Shown: positions 12,479 through 24,149 of the stretch, piece after piece
Numbering within the stretch: position 1 is the first letter of the stretch
Layout of the letters: the number at the start of each line of letters is the position of its first letter
Assembly (NCBI RefSeq): GCF_021155765.1
Contig: NC_060106.1
Coordinates: forward strand, 379,501-443,500
Reading direction: 5' to 3'
Length of the DNA: 64,000 bases
Source of the DNA: Diprion similis
Taxonomy: Eukaryota; Arthropoda; Insecta; Hymenoptera; Diprionidae
Translations under genes and position numbers: made by a program
Notes under the pieces: model-generated
Databases searched by the model: none
What the model saw: the letters and a program-made list of their open reading frames with translations, nothing else
What the model was told of the DNA's origin: nothing

Positions 12479-13519
12479 GAGGGTGATGTGAAAATATCGA
12501 TATTTTTTTTCATCAGAGCTCCATCGAAAATCGTTAGTACATAAAAAATAATAAAAATAACTATACCAACATTTGAGATAAAAAAAAAAAAAAAAAAATA
12601 ATCCATAGTACTCAAGCGACTTTTCGGTTTTTGAAGCGAAGCTTTTTAACGCCTAACTCATGAATAGTGAGACGTCAGAAACGGAAGTTGCACCGCATAT
12701 CGTTGTTGCTAGTGAGCGAAACAGAATACTAGAGAAGGGAACTGCGTTAGGCAACTCGTACTTGCTGTTTTTGTTTATTGTTGCGGTGTATGCTTATTTA
12801 AAATAAATAATACAACATAATTAATATTGTATGAAAAATATGAATAATAAATAAAATTGTGCAATGAATATATCAGAAAGCGACAATCCAGTGGATTTCA
12901 TATACAAAGCGTAAGAAGCTTCGCTTCTGTCAGGTGTCCCACGACACCTCACTTTTTTTCTGCTTTTTGTTAAAAATCGCGATGTGAATTTTTTTTCTTT
13001 TGATTCTATAGCAGAGAGTGGTCGTATTCAATACCATCATGATTTTTTTTTTTATTTCAGAACTCTGAAATTTTTTGAAGTTGCCTCAAGTAATTTATTT
13101 GCCGTTTTTGTTTTGCATTTTCAGCTCAAAATCATAAGATTAACAATAGTTCAGCCACAAATAACAATTTTTTCATCCCTCTAAATCAAGGAAACAATCA
13201 TTTTTTGCATGAAATATAATAAATTAATAACAAATAAAAAAATAAATAATTTAGTTGAGGCAGCTTCAAAAAAATTTCAGAGTACCGAAGAACAAAAAAA
13301 ATCTAACTTGTATTGAATACAAACACTTTTTGCCATGCGTGAAAAAAAATTCACGTCGCGATTTTCAAGAAATCGCAGAAAAAACAGAACGTCGCCTGAG
13401 CACTAGCTAATTTTTTTTTCAATCATAAATTTGCCTAAAATTACTATTTTGAGAGTTACTAACGATTTTTGATGGAGCTCCGAGAAAAAAAGTTGTAGAT
13501 TTTTTTTTGCATCACCCTA
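12479..13519. mobile_element. Foldback (long inverted repeat) element
   Basis: Outer arms at 12481-12560 (starting GGGTGATG, containing GAGCTCCATC and CGTTAGTA) are the inverse of 13440-13518 (TACTAACG, GATGGAGCTC, CATCACCC). A second nested pair, about 12950-13090 and 13245-13400, carries TTCAGA, TTGAGGCA and GTCGCGATTTT segments in inverse order. AGTATGCA occurs just outside both ends and could be an 8-bp target duplication. No coding region was seen; about 12600-12940 looks like unrelated DNA inserted into the left arm. Confidence 0.65.
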
Positions 13520-14280
13520 GTATGCATCCGCATTAATCATACATGGATCATATACAATAATATAATTTATAGATCGTATGTACAGTAATGTTCATCGATG
13601 CATGCACTGTGGCTAACTTTATTTTTTCAATTTTTGTTTCTTTTCTACTCGTATTTTATGTGTCCATGGCCGGTGAGACAGTCGACAGAAGAAGTGGGAG
13701 AAACCACGACGACAGCCTCTCGGCGCTGTCATCCATATAACCTCTAAGATCGCGAGGGCACGAATAACTTCTTTCACAAAGAATCGCTGGGGTTTATCTC
13801 ACCACTTCACGCTTTGCGTTCTCGGTAATGTTAAATATGGCACCAAATTAAACCTAATACGCGGGCCTGTACGTGACTTTCTCGAGGAGGGGTGAAACTC
13901 GTCGGTTGAAGCAATATGATATTTTGCGTTATAATCATCGAAACGATACTCTCAAGCACTGTGGCTGTTGAGTAAAATGAAGCAATTCTTTGGTTATGTT
14001 TTAATTTTGAAAAAGGTTCGCCAAGGCGGTACGTCGGGACGTAACAACAGTGAAACTTATCAAGTTAACATCAAATGCGGCAGATGACATTAACAGCCTC
14101 AGGAATAACAAAAGGATCACGCGGCATCCACGCTATGCGACTGTATATAGGAAAAAGAAGCTAGTAAAAGGTTTGTATTCGATGCACTGTATAATATCTA
14201 AGTACTCATTGTAAAAATTGGGATGCCATTCGCTGCCTGCTGAAATATTGCTATTTTTTTAAAATAAATGTTAAAAAGAA
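13520..14280. other. Intergenic DNA, nothing recognisable
   Basis: Mixed sequence between the foldback element and the BEL 3' LTR. No open frame with domain character, no terminal repeats and no tandem repeats were found. Confidence 0.5.
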
Positions 14281-14586
14281 TGTTTTTTGCTAGATTAGAT
14301 TAGGTGAGGATGGGAGTAAAATACGAATCACAGTTTTTCTTAACAAGAAACCAAAATTAACAATTTATTCAATAGGATAGAAATTGCTTGACGAGGTTCG
14401 AAGTTTACATCCTCGCTCAAGCTCTACAAGAGTGTAACTGAGGTAAACAGGCATTTGCTGCCTTGAGAGTGTACGTAGTGAATGTGTTTGTGTGGTTGCG
14501 TGTGTGGGTTTGTTTTGATAATTTTAGGAAACAGTTCACGTGTGATTTCGAGCTCTCTCTTATGAATTCGGTGAGAATGCTGAACA
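14281..14586 (-). repeat. BEL 3' LTR (306 bp)
   Basis: Reads TGTTTTTTGCTAGATTAG on the plus strand and ends GAGAATGCTGAACA, so both strands are bounded by TG...CA. Further copies lie at 26355-26661, 28254-28559 (inverted) and 31610-31916. They differ by only a few bases, for example AAACAGGC here against AAACAAGGC in the others. Confidence 0.93.
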
Positions 14587-14658
14587 TTCCGCCCGCCTCG
14601 TCGGAGGACGAAATTGAGTGTCGAGTGCTCAGCGTACTATGAAATGGTTTTTTTTTGT

Positions 14659-15873
14659 TTATTGGGCTTCGTCACTTTTGAGTAAAGGGCAAAGCTTCAC
14701 AACTGGGCGAGTTAATGATGATGTTGCTGTCTTAACAGTAGCAACGCGGATTTTTTTATCTTCTCCCGAATGAACGTTAGTGACACGAGCTAAAGGCCAC
14801 TTAGTCGGTGGTAATTGTTCGTTTTTTATAAGAACGAGGTCACCGATTTGCAGAGAAGGCTGAGGTTGTTGCCACTTGTGCCGGGACTGCAGAGTATGCA
14901 GATACTCAGATGACCATCGATTCCAGAAGTGACGTTGCATTTGCTGAATGAGCTGAAATCTTGATAGGCGTGAGTGAGGTAAGTTGACGAGAGACGGTTC
15001 CGGGACGGCAGTGAGGGGTTCACCTATTAAAAAATGAGCTGGCGTGAGCGCTGACAGATCGTCAGGATCGTCTGTGAGAGCTTGGAGTGGACGAGAGTTG
15101 AGACAAGCTTCCACTTGTGTCAGTAGTGTAGTCATTTCCTCGAAAGTCAAGGTGTTCTCGCCTAGCACTCGTCGAAGATGATGTTTTGTCGATTTCACCG
15201 CTGCTTCCCAGAGTCCGCCGAAGTGCGGAGCCGCTGGGGGGTTAAACTTCCACAACGTTCCATCGTTGGCGAGAATATTCGCGATTTTCTCGGATTCAGC
15301 AGAAGTAGTAGCAAGGAGAGCTCGTAGTTCAGCGTCTGCTCCTACAAAATTTGTTCCGCAATCACTTGTAAGTGTAGCGCACTTTCCTCTGCGCGAAACA
15401 AATCGCCGGAATGCCGCCAAGAAGCTATCAGTGGTGTAGTCGGATACGGCTTCAAGGTGTACCGCTCTTGTCGAAAAGCAAACGAACACGGCAATGTAAG
15501 CCTTGTACGATTTGTGTCCCCTTCCTTTCGCAGTTTGAAGGTAGATTGGACCAGCGTAATCTACTCCAGAGTGGAGGAAGGGTCGAGCTCGGGTGACTCG
15601 AGCCTTCGGAAGATTTCCCATGATTTGAGTCGCTGTCGTAGCTCGGTGTCGCACGCAAATAAGACATCTGTGTATGACCGCTTTCACTGCAGTGCGACCA
15701 CCAATCACCCAGTATCGTTGTCGGAGGGTGGCGAGAGTGAGCTGCACTCCGCCGTGAAGAGTTTCCTTATGATAATGTTCGATGAGTAACTTAGTCAATG
15801 GAGATCGGCTTGGTAGAATGTAAGGGTGTTTCTCATCAGGATCGAGAAGTGAGTTTTTTAGCCGTCCGCCCAC
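14659..15873 (-). CDS. pol: BEL pol, integrase and C-terminal part (behind the frameshift)
   Basis: A 404-residue frame continuing pol after the frame break near 15985. It begins with the integrase zinc-binding region: histidines in HYHKETLHGG and the C-x2-C pair in HRCLICVRH. The catalytic core follows, with Asp in DYAGPIYLQ, Asp in TSDCGTNFVGAD and Glu in GGLWEAAVKSTKHH. The C-terminus carries the segment typical of Pao/BEL integrases, with FWNRWSSEYLHTLQSRHKW and GDLVLIKNE. The first in-frame ATG lies inside pol and is not a natural start; this is the 3' half of one gag-pol gene. Confidence 0.88.
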   Translation of the reverse strand: MGGRLKNSLLDPDEKHPYILPSRSPLTKLLIEHYHKETLHGGVQLTLATLRQRYWVIGGRTAVKAVIHRCLICVRHRATTATQIMGNLPKARVTRARPFLHSGVDYAGPIYLQTAKGRGHKSYKAYIAVFVCFSTRAVHLEAVSDYTTDSFLAAFRRFVSRRGKCATLTSDCGTNFVGADAELRALLATTSAESEKIANILANDGTLWKFNPPAAPHFGGLWEAAVKSTKHHLRRVLGENTLTFEEMTTLLTQVEACLNSRPLQALTDDPDDLSALTPAHFLIGEPLTAVPEPSLVNLPHSRLSRFQLIQQMQRHFWNRWSSEYLHTLQSRHKWQQPQPSLQIGDLVLIKNEQLPPTKWPLARVTNVHSGEDKKIRVATVKTATSSLTRPVVKLCPLLKSDEAQ

Positions 15874-15905
15874 GCGGAGATGACCTTTGTCGTCGAGAAG
15901 GGGGC

Positions 15906-18900
15906 TCAGTTGGAGAAGTTGCCCTTTCGAAGGCGTTTGTCCGGATTCGAGAAGACGAATTTCAGTTTTAAAATTGCGGTTTTGTCAACTCGAATGAGAC
16001 GCAGGAGGGCGGCAGCGATTTCAGATGGCGTGAGTGCTGGAGTTGGATTGCGTTTACCATTTTTTGTGAGATTGACACGACAACACCAAGCAGTGATTCT
16101 TGATAACCTTGTCAAGTTCGAGTACTTGGTGAGGAGATGGTATGGCTCGTCAATTTGTTCGGCGACGGCGTGAGACGTTAAACGAGTTTCTGGAAGATCA
16201 TTCGGAGGTTTACGAGGACTGGACGGCCAGTTGTTAGCATCTTCGTGCAACCATTCAGGGCCTCTCCACCAGAGAGAGTGGTCTTGAAGGTCCGATGCGA
16301 GAACTCCTCGAGATGCGCAATCTGCCGGATTGCTTGCTGATTCAACGTGGTGCCAAATAGCATTCGGGAGAGCAAGTTGAATGTCAGCTACACGATTAGC
16401 TACGTAGGTTGTCCACTTGGTCGGGTGTGCACGTATCCACGCAAGTGTTATCGTCGAGTCTGACCAAAGGTGAACCGGACAATCGAGTTTGAGCATAGCA
16501 AGGATAGTTTTAGCTAGTCGCGTGACGAGGTTAGCAGCACAAAGTTCTAATCGCGGCAGGGAAACTTGTTTGACCGGAGCGACTTTCGTTTTGGACGATA
16601 CGAGAGTAACCGAAGATTGTCCATCACGAATAATGCGCAAATACATTACAGCAGCATAAGCAAGCTGTGACGCGTCCCCGAAACCATGAAGCTCGACAGT
16701 CTGTTGCGATGAGTTTAATCCGAGCCATCGAGGAATGCGGAAATTCGAGATTGCTGGTAGATCTGAATGAATTTCGATCCAACGGTTGACTTGTTCGTCA
16801 GGTAAAGCGTCATCCCATTCGAGTTTAAGCAGCCACAGGGATTGCATGAATATTTTTGCGAGTATAACAACTGGTGCTAGCCATCCGAGCGGGTCGAAGA
16901 GTTGAGCAATACGCGACAACACATTTCTTTTTGTTAGAGGATGCTGAAGCTTGGTAGTGTTTAACTGGAAAAGAAAAGAGTCACTGCTCGATTGCCATGA
17001 TAGCCCCAGCATGTGGAAGGTTTCCGGTTGCCAGACGATCGACGTTGTCGTGGCTCTGACTTCAGGCGTTAGATGTTCAAGAAGTTCTGGAGTGTTTGAG
17101 GTCCATTTCCGTAAAGTGAAACCGCCCGCCTTGAGCAACTCGATTAATTCGTTTTGCTTGATCAAGGCACTGGTGATGTCGTCAGCACCAGATAAAACGT
17201 CATCGACGTAGACGTCGCTTGAAAGTGCTGAGGCTCCAATTGGGAAGCGATCCCTTTCATCATGAGCGAGTTGACGGAGCACTCTTATTGCGAGGAAGGG
17301 AGCACACGTGAGGCCGTACGTTACCGTGCGACGACGGTAAGTATTAATTTCCAATGAGGAGTCCTTTCTCCAGCAAATTCGTTGAAGATCACGATCCTCT
17401 TCATGCACCAATACTTGTCTATACATTTTTTCCATATCGGCGGAAAACACGACTGCGTGCGCTCTCCATCGAAGTAAGATGCTGACGAGTTCAGGCAAAA
17501 TCTTTGGGCCCACGTGAAGATGATCATTTAGAGAATGTCCGGCGTTAGTTTTCTGCGATCCGTTGAAAACGACTCGAAGCTTTGTAGTAGTACTTGACTC
17601 TCGCATTACACCGTGATGCGGTAGATAGTAGGACGTTTTTGGTATTGAGCTCGTTGACGAAATGACTTCCATGTGGTTTAGAGTTTCATACTCTGTCATG
17701 AAGGCAGAGTAGGCTTCGAAGAATTTGGTGTCCTGTGAGAAGCGATGTTCCATTCGGTGTAGCATTTTCGTTGCCGGAATGTAGGAGTCACCTAGAGAGT
17801 CAAGAGGTTTCTTTAGAGGTAGACGTACTGTGTATCTACCATCTTGCTCACGAGAGTGTGTGTTGATGAAATGATTTTCGCATTCGGCTTCGTCTGGACG
17901 AAGACTCGGATGCGGAGGTGCCATCTCTTCTTGTTCCCAGAATCGCTGGAGAGATAAAGAAAGAGAATTGTCGAGCGAGATTTGCATGCTGTTCAGTGGT
18001 AGGCAATTAGGCGAGTTTGCTGCAATTTGGCCAGAGATTATCCAGCCTAATTGCGTGTTTTGAGCCACCGGAGTATTAGCGTTTCCCTTTCGCACTCCAT
18101 CGAGAATTAGTTGTGCGTAAACGTCAGCACCAAGTAATAGCTCAATGGGACGTGTTGAAGAATAGTCTGGGTCAGCTAAAGGGAGGCCATCAAGGTGCTT
18201 CCATCGTGATGTCAGTATGAGACTCGGTGGTTGATAGGCTGTCAATTTCGGGAGAACGAGGGCGCTCACTTGACACTTAAAGTCCGAATTTACGCGAGAC
18301 GTTAGCCAGAGAGAAACAGATCCTCGTGATGTCGTAGCAGCGTTGGCTCCTATGCCAGTAATAATTACCGACGTGGATGATCGCGCGACATTCATTCGTT
18401 GAGCGAGAGATTCGGAGATAAATGTTGCTTCAGACCCTTGGTCGATGAGCGCGCGCACTAAAAATTTGTTATCGCTTGAAGTCGAGACGTCGACGAGAGC
18501 AGTGGCAAGAAGAATGCGAGTTGATGCAGCTCTTGGTGCTTCAGCGTTGTGAGTTGCGAGTTGAGTTGACGTCGAGGTAGTTGGTCTCTCAGGTGGTTGC
18601 TTAGCACCAATTGAGTTGACCGTTGTAGCCGGTGATGAGTAAGAGTCATGAAGAGTGGTATGATGCTTGCCCTTGCAGGCTTGACACGTTTTACGAGAAC
18701 GACAGTCGCGAGCGTAGTGGTGCCCAAGGCAGTTTAGGCACAATTTGTTTTCTAGCACGAAGGACTTTCGGTCTTCAGCCGTTTTAGCACGAAAGGCTTC
18801 GCAGAAGAGAACGAAATGTCCTTCTTGGCATAAAGCGCATTTCTGATTGGTTGGAGAGGTGCTTGATACGTGAGATTTGACTCCCTGATGAGGCGACGAG

Positions 18901-19859
18901 CTGGATGGTTTTTTCGAGTTACGAACAATGCTTGAGGGTGCGGTTTTCGTAGATGCTGAGCTTTCGCGAGGTTTTGTCGCTCCTTCGAGGGCCTCGATGG
19001 AGCAAATGCGATTCTCGAGAAAGGATTGCAGTTCCTTGAAAGTAGATGGTTCCTTTTTTGCTCCGACAGAGGCTTCCCACTCGCGCCGAGATTGCTTATC
19101 TAACTTTTGCACTGTCATATACACGATAAAATCGTCGCAATTGTCAACGGGGCGTCCTAATGCCCTCAATGCACCGAGTGCATTGGAGGTTCCGTTGTAG
19201 AGGACCTTCAGATCCGAGGAGGACTCCGAGGTCATAGCTGGGAGTGAGAAAAGGCTAGCAATTTGAGCATTGGTTAATAAGCGAGTTTTGTCATATCTAG
19301 AGGAAAGAAGCTGCCACGCGACTTCAAAATTGTCAGCAGTGGAAGGCACTGAAGCAATTAGGGAAGAGGCTTCCTTTGTTAGATTAGTTTTTAGATAGTG
19401 CATTCGCTCTATTGGCGACAACGGTGCGTCAATCACCATAGACTTGAAGAGATCGCGAAAGTTTAGCCATTCGGTAAAGTCTCCCGAGAATTTTGGGATA
19501 TTGATTTTTGGCAGTGATTGTCGTACTATTGGAATGGGGTCATTTCTTGCAACTTCGGGAGGTCTGTCAACAAATACACGAAGATAGTCCAATAACTTTC
19601 CTTTTTGCGTGAGATAAATTTCTTCCGTTGTTGAGAAAAAATCTTCTGTAAAGTACCTCATTTTCATGTCGTCGCTTGATGCTTCATTTTCAATTTTATC
19701 GTGATCATTTTGGAATTGTCTCCATTTTTCTTCGAGTGCCTGAAGTCGGGCTTCAAGTACTCCTTGAGTTATATTTGCTTGACCGAGCCTTTTGGTATTG
19801 TCGTGAGTACGAGAAATTTGCCCAGAGAGTCTGGCTTGCTTCTCCATGCGTGACTGCAT
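15906..19859 (-). CDS. gag-pol: BEL/Pao gag-pol polyprotein, frame-broken at its end
   Basis: 1317 residues starting at the first ATG of the leader. In order: a coiled-coil gag N-terminus; a Pao-type gag region around PKINIPKFSGDFTEWLNFRD; zinc knuckles (CALCQEGHFVLFC and CLNCLGHHYARDC); an aspartic protease with ALIDQGSEATFIS; reverse transcriptase with FSADMEKMYRQV and the YVDD active site; RNase H with HGFGDASQLAYAA, SLPRLELCAA and LWSDSTITLAW. The frame then shifts at about 15985, where one A is missing relative to the inverted copy at 26.86 kb, and it ends in 30 out-of-frame residues. This copy therefore cannot make a normal integrase fusion. Confidence 0.92.
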   Translation of the reverse strand: MQSRMEKQARLSGQISRTHDNTKRLGQANITQGVLEARLQALEEKWRQFQNDHDKIENEASSDDMKMRYFTEDFFSTTEEIYLTQKGKLLDYLRVFVDRPPEVARNDPIPIVRQSLPKINIPKFSGDFTEWLNFRDLFKSMVIDAPLSPIERMHYLKTNLTKEASSLIASVPSTADNFEVAWQLLSSRYDKTRLLTNAQIASLFSLPAMTSESSSDLKVLYNGTSNALGALRALGRPVDNCDDFIVYMTVQKLDKQSRREWEASVGAKKEPSTFKELQSFLENRICSIEALEGATKPRESSASTKTAPSSIVRNSKKPSSSSPHQGVKSHVSSTSPTNQKCALCQEGHFVLFCEAFRAKTAEDRKSFVLENKLCLNCLGHHYARDCRSRKTCQACKGKHHTTLHDSYSSPATTVNSIGAKQPPERPTTSTSTQLATHNAEAPRAASTRILLATALVDVSTSSDNKFLVRALIDQGSEATFISESLAQRMNVARSSTSVIITGIGANAATTSRGSVSLWLTSRVNSDFKCQVSALVLPKLTAYQPPSLILTSRWKHLDGLPLADPDYSSTRPIELLLGADVYAQLILDGVRKGNANTPVAQNTQLGWIISGQIAANSPNCLPLNSMQISLDNSLSLSLQRFWEQEEMAPPHPSLRPDEAECENHFINTHSREQDGRYTVRLPLKKPLDSLGDSYIPATKMLHRMEHRFSQDTKFFEAYSAFMTEYETLNHMEVISSTSSIPKTSYYLPHHGVMRESSTTTKLRVVFNGSQKTNAGHSLNDHLHVGPKILPELVSILLRWRAHAVVFSADMEKMYRQVLVHEEDRDLQRICWRKDSSLEINTYRRRTVTYGLTCAPFLAIRVLRQLAHDERDRFPIGASALSSDVYVDDVLSGADDITSALIKQNELIELLKAGGFTLRKWTSNTPELLEHLTPEVRATTTSIVWQPETFHMLGLSWQSSSDSFLFQLNTTKLQHPLTKRNVLSRIAQLFDPLGWLAPVVILAKIFMQSLWLLKLEWDDALPDEQVNRWIEIHSDLPAISNFRIPRWLGLNSSQQTVELHGFGDASQLAYAAVMYLRIIRDGQSSVTLVSSKTKVAPVKQVSLPRLELCAANLVTRLAKTILAMLKLDCPVHLWSDSTITLAWIRAHPTKWTTYVANRVADIQLALPNAIWHHVESASNPADCASRGVLASDLQDHSLWWRGPEWLHEDANNWPSSPRKPPNDLPETRLTSHAVAEQIDEPYHLLTKYSNLTRLSRITAWCCRVNLTKNGKRNPTPALTPSEIAAALLRLIRVDKTAILKLKFVFSNPDKRLRKGNFSN

Positions 19860-20721
19860 AATTTGAGAGAAGGAAACAAACTGCGACCGGAATTCTAATC
19901 GTGATAACAGTCTGAGATCGCGAAACGTGAAAAAAACCGAGACAGCTGCGACGTCAGCTGAGCGCGCGAGTAAGAGAAGGAGACGGGTAATAGTAGTAGT
20001 GGGAGCGATGCAGGGGGGGAAACATGCTTACGGCCGGTCGGTCCCACGTTTTAGTTCGGTACAAAGTGGGATCTAAGGTTGGTGGCGCTGGTGCTGCACC
20101 GACGCCATGACGACTGACCGACGCCAAGCCATGCGCCATATTTCTTTTCCATTCTTTTCGTATCAAGCGTTGATCGTGGGTGTTTTGTGCGAAAAGAATA
20201 TTTCCGAGCCTCAAAAGATTTTCCAAAGTTGATTTTCTTCTTCTTTGACTAAGATATTCGTATTCTTAGTATATTTAGTCTTATCCGTGAATTGTATTTT
20301 GTTTTTTATAAGAAAAGTAAGTGTTTAAGTTAATTCTAGAAATTTTATTCATCAGTTTGTAGGTTATTTACTTAATTCACTTCATTCTACGTTAACAATT
20401 TAGGAAATAGATTGCATCAAATATTTTTGTATTAGATTATATTAAGCATTTTTGTTGATAGTCTTAATATTACACTGATAAGTTAGTCAACGTTACTCTA
20501 GTTTTACGATTTAGAATTAGTATTATACTGATAGGTTAGTTTATGTCATTCCAACTTCTCAGTTAAGGTATTTGATATAATATTCGGCATTTCAAATTAG
20601 GCTTCTAGTAATAAATTGAATATTGTGTAGTATTTAGCCAAGTATAATTTTTGTTAAGTTGTGTAAGGTTGATTTAATAATAGGAGTTTCATATATATAT
20701 ATATATATATTATATATAAAT

Positions 20722-23700
20722 ATGAGTAAAGGCCAAGCTTGTGTTGTGCGTGGGTGCACGAGTACAAAGCGGAGCCTCAGACATCGTTTTCCTAAAGATC
20801 CAGTGAAATCGTACGTCTGGTCATGTGCTGTCCAAAATCTTGGATTACAGCAGATGAGTGCCGAACAACGTACCAAATTTTTTGTCTGTCACCAGCACTT
20901 TCCTGCGGAAGCCTATAAAGTTACTTCCGTTAGGTTTGAATTATTCATATATTTTTAAATACACAATTTTATCCATGCATAGTGTTTCTCTAATAGTTTG
21001 AATTGATATTTCATAGATGCCAATTGGCAGATACTGCAATACCTTGCCAGAACATACCCATAGAATCAACCCCGATCATAGAAGTCAGCGAGAAACAGTC
21101 ATCGGATGGACATCTACAACATGTAGCACCAGGTAAGGTACCTCTGGAAATAATCGATAATGCCAAGCATTCTTCCACAGGTCCTTCGATTCAAGATGAG
21201 GATTTCCATGGAATATCAGATTCTTCCGAAAAACCCAAAGAGACTTCACTAAATACAACCAAACAGCCTCTCCATCATCTACGAGATGACCAAACTTCCG
21301 AGAGTATGGAAAGCTGTCTTTCTGCTGGCTCTTCTACGAGAAACGAAATCACACAACCGACAATTCCGAAAGCAAGTATTCTTGGCTCTACCACACGGCA
21401 AGCGTTTCTGGATCCGAAGGCTAAAGCACTATACAAGAAAGCAGTTCTGTTCAAAAAAAAATATGACCGACTAAGACGGGAATTCAAGAAACATCGCAGG
21501 GACATGGATCAAACAACAACAGCCCAGTTAGCAGAGAAGTTTACAGCATCGCTCAGCCGGGTTCAAAAACAATTTTGGGATATGCTGCTCCGAAATTCCA
21601 ACAATGCACCAAGCGTAAGTTTTATACATTTGCTTGCATAATATAATTCAGCTGAATATATTGTACCCTTCTTACTCAATATTAATTATCGTCCATTCTA
21701 AACTATACGAAAAATTTCTTCCCAAAATAATGAAACTACTTAGTGTCTGCATATTTATAAATATGTATTTGTTTTCAGGCAAGACGGTTCACGGTAGAAC
21801 AACGTTTATTTTGTTTATCCTTGTATAAACAATCACCAAGCTGCTACCGCTTTCTCTCGAGCTTCTTTCCTCTACCAAGCCGTACGACGCTGATGAAACT
21901 TCTTTGCCAAGTTCCGGTAAAGACCGGGATCATGGATGAAGTCATCCAGCATCTACGAGACAAAGCCGAGGGACTGAAAGACGATCGAGAGAAAGCGTGT
22001 ATTCTGATATGGGATGAGATTTCATTAGAGCCCCATATTAAATATGATGCCGCTGCAGACAAGATTGTGGGATTGGAGGATTGGGGAACAAAGAGAACCC
22101 AAAAAATTGCAGACCATTGTCTCGTGTTTATGTTGAAAGGAATTCAGTCAGGATGGAAAGTTCCAATTTCATATAATTTTTGCGAATCCCAAACTTTGGG
22201 TCCTCAACTGATGTGCTGCATCAAAGAAGTGGTTCGGGCAGTGCAGACGACAGGAATGCAGATTATTGCATCAGTCTGCGATCAAGGCACCTCAAACGTT
22301 TCAGCCATTGAGAATCTGCTGCTTGAAACTAACAGGAAGCGTTTTCATCATGGCGAACACCCAGGTTCGAAATAACATATTTATCACATTTTTTTTTCTG
22401 TATAAAATACCATTTGTTTCAAAATAATTATACCTACATTGAATTCTCAATTGATGCATTGTTCACAGGAAATGCGATCGAGATTGGAACCACAAAATTC
22501 TTTCCCCTTTACGATGTTCCTCATTTATTGAAAGGAATGAGGAACAATCTCCTTACCAAAGACTTAGAAGTGGACATACATAGCAACCAGATCAGATCAA
22601 AATTTGCAAGCTGGGATATTATACAGCTTGCATACAAGATCGATGTCAATGGCCCGAGCAGGCAACTGAAGAAATTGTCTGACGAACACATCGTAATTGA
22701 AAAGATAAAGAAAATGAAAGTCAAATATGCTGCTCAAGTTTTTAGCGAGACACTGGCCAACTATATAGAGTTCACATCATCAATTTCAGGTAAGTGATCA
22801 TCTGTAAGAATTGATTTGTAAAGTAACTCGTGATATTTAATTAAATTCGTTCAAAAATCTACAGGGCACGTCAATACTAGGATCGGACCACTCAAAATGC
22901 CCAAAGCCGAGGGACTTGAGACTGCTCGGGTGTTGAAGTTTTTTAATAATTTGTTTGACTCCCTTAACGGACATAAGAAAAATTTAGGTTCTGGGCTGAA
23001 GGGACTGGTTACTGCAACGAGTGAGCACCATGCATTCTGGATGGAGGCCTGCCAACGGCTTAGAGGCATGCGCTTCGTAAAGAAAAACTCCAAGCAATCA
23101 AATTCCAAGACCGATGTTCCGACAATGCGTAATTGGGTGAAAACAATTACTTCTGTGCAGAGTATCTGGAAGGTCGTAAGGGCAATGGGATTTGATTGCT
23201 TGGAGACGCGTCACCTTAACCAGGATTGTTTGGAAAACTTTTTCGGGCAAATGCGCAGTCATGGCAGGCGAAATATTAACCCAACTTGCAATCAATTCCA
23301 AGGATCATTCAAAGCAGCGTTAATTAACAATTTGACATCAAAGCACTCCGTTGGTGCAAATTGTGAAAACTTGTACGACGGTGACACTCTTACGCCTCTC
23401 CGACGATTCGTGGAGCTCGCTAACAAAATGAGGCATCCTGTGGATATTCCACAAGAGTCTTCAAGGAACACAGATGCCGAATTGAGAATTGCAGAGCTCT
23501 CAGGTAATTACAAAATAAATATTACTGTACTTCTGTCCCAAAAAGTACAGATTCTAAAGTATGAATCTTAATATTTTTCAATAGATTCCGGGGAGATAAC
23601 TCTTCGTCAACCGACCACGTAGAAGAAGTGTCTGGAATGATTGCAGCTACTGTCAAAAAATTATCGAATTCAGACGAGGTTAAAGGATGTGAACAATGCA

Positions 23701-23952
23701 GCGAGGAAATCCAGACAATAAAAACAGACGATGTGGACTTCCGCAGAATATATAACATTTTCGTAAAAAGAATCTGCCACATATGCCAGGAAACACAGGT
23801 TTGAACACTTTTAATAACAGGGTTATCCGATCAAGCAATTTCGCACTTCAAGTGCACCAGACACTCTGCTGAACGGATGAAGGCTGTCATCGCATTCTGT
23901 GGACGTTACTTCCTGGAGCTGTGGGCTAATCATCTTAATGCTATTCTTACAG
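20722..23952 (+). pseudogene. THAP/P-element transposase gene with introns and one nonsense codon
   Basis: Exons inferred from splice sites and frame: 20722-20933, 21017-21614, 21779-22364, 22469-22789, 22865-23503 and 23596-23952, with phases that join correctly. Exon 1 starts at the ATG after a TATATATAAAT tract and encodes a THAP finger with the ligands CVVRGC and CHQHF; TAIP in exon 2 closes it. Lysine-rich coiled coil sits in exon 2. The catalytic acids are likely in LIWDEISLEPH, VCDQGTSN and DCLENFFGQMRSHG. The GTP-binding insertion region, about 150 residues longer than in the gene at 4.4-6.8 kb, is present. One in-frame TGA at 23802-23804 interrupts the C-terminal region, which continues in frame (FKCTRHSAERM, FCGRYFLELWANHLN). 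The exon 6 acceptor (GGGGAG) is weak. The copy is probably recently inactivated. Confidence 0.82.
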
Positions 23953-24149
23953 GTAAACGCACTATCTTAGTGCAGAATGATTATTCTATAGAGCGACAGG
24001 CCTATATAAAGGCTCAAAAGCGCTTACATAAAAAAAACAGGTGCTTTTAAATCATTTTAAATGCACAAGCTTGGCATATAAGTGCCGAATAAACAATAAC
24101 GCTTAAGCGTATACACTAAAATATATGGGTGAAATCCGTTGCACCTTAA

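Noticed and set aside
15411..15789. Plus-strand frames opposite integrase
   Set aside because: Antisense shadows of the BEL pol gene; identical shadows appear on the inverted copy at 27.0-27.4 kb.
23799..23820. Tiny intron between CAG/GT and AG in the P-like gene
   Set aside because: 22 bp is too short to splice and the joined frame would hit a stop; reading straight through keeps the correct frame with a single TGA.
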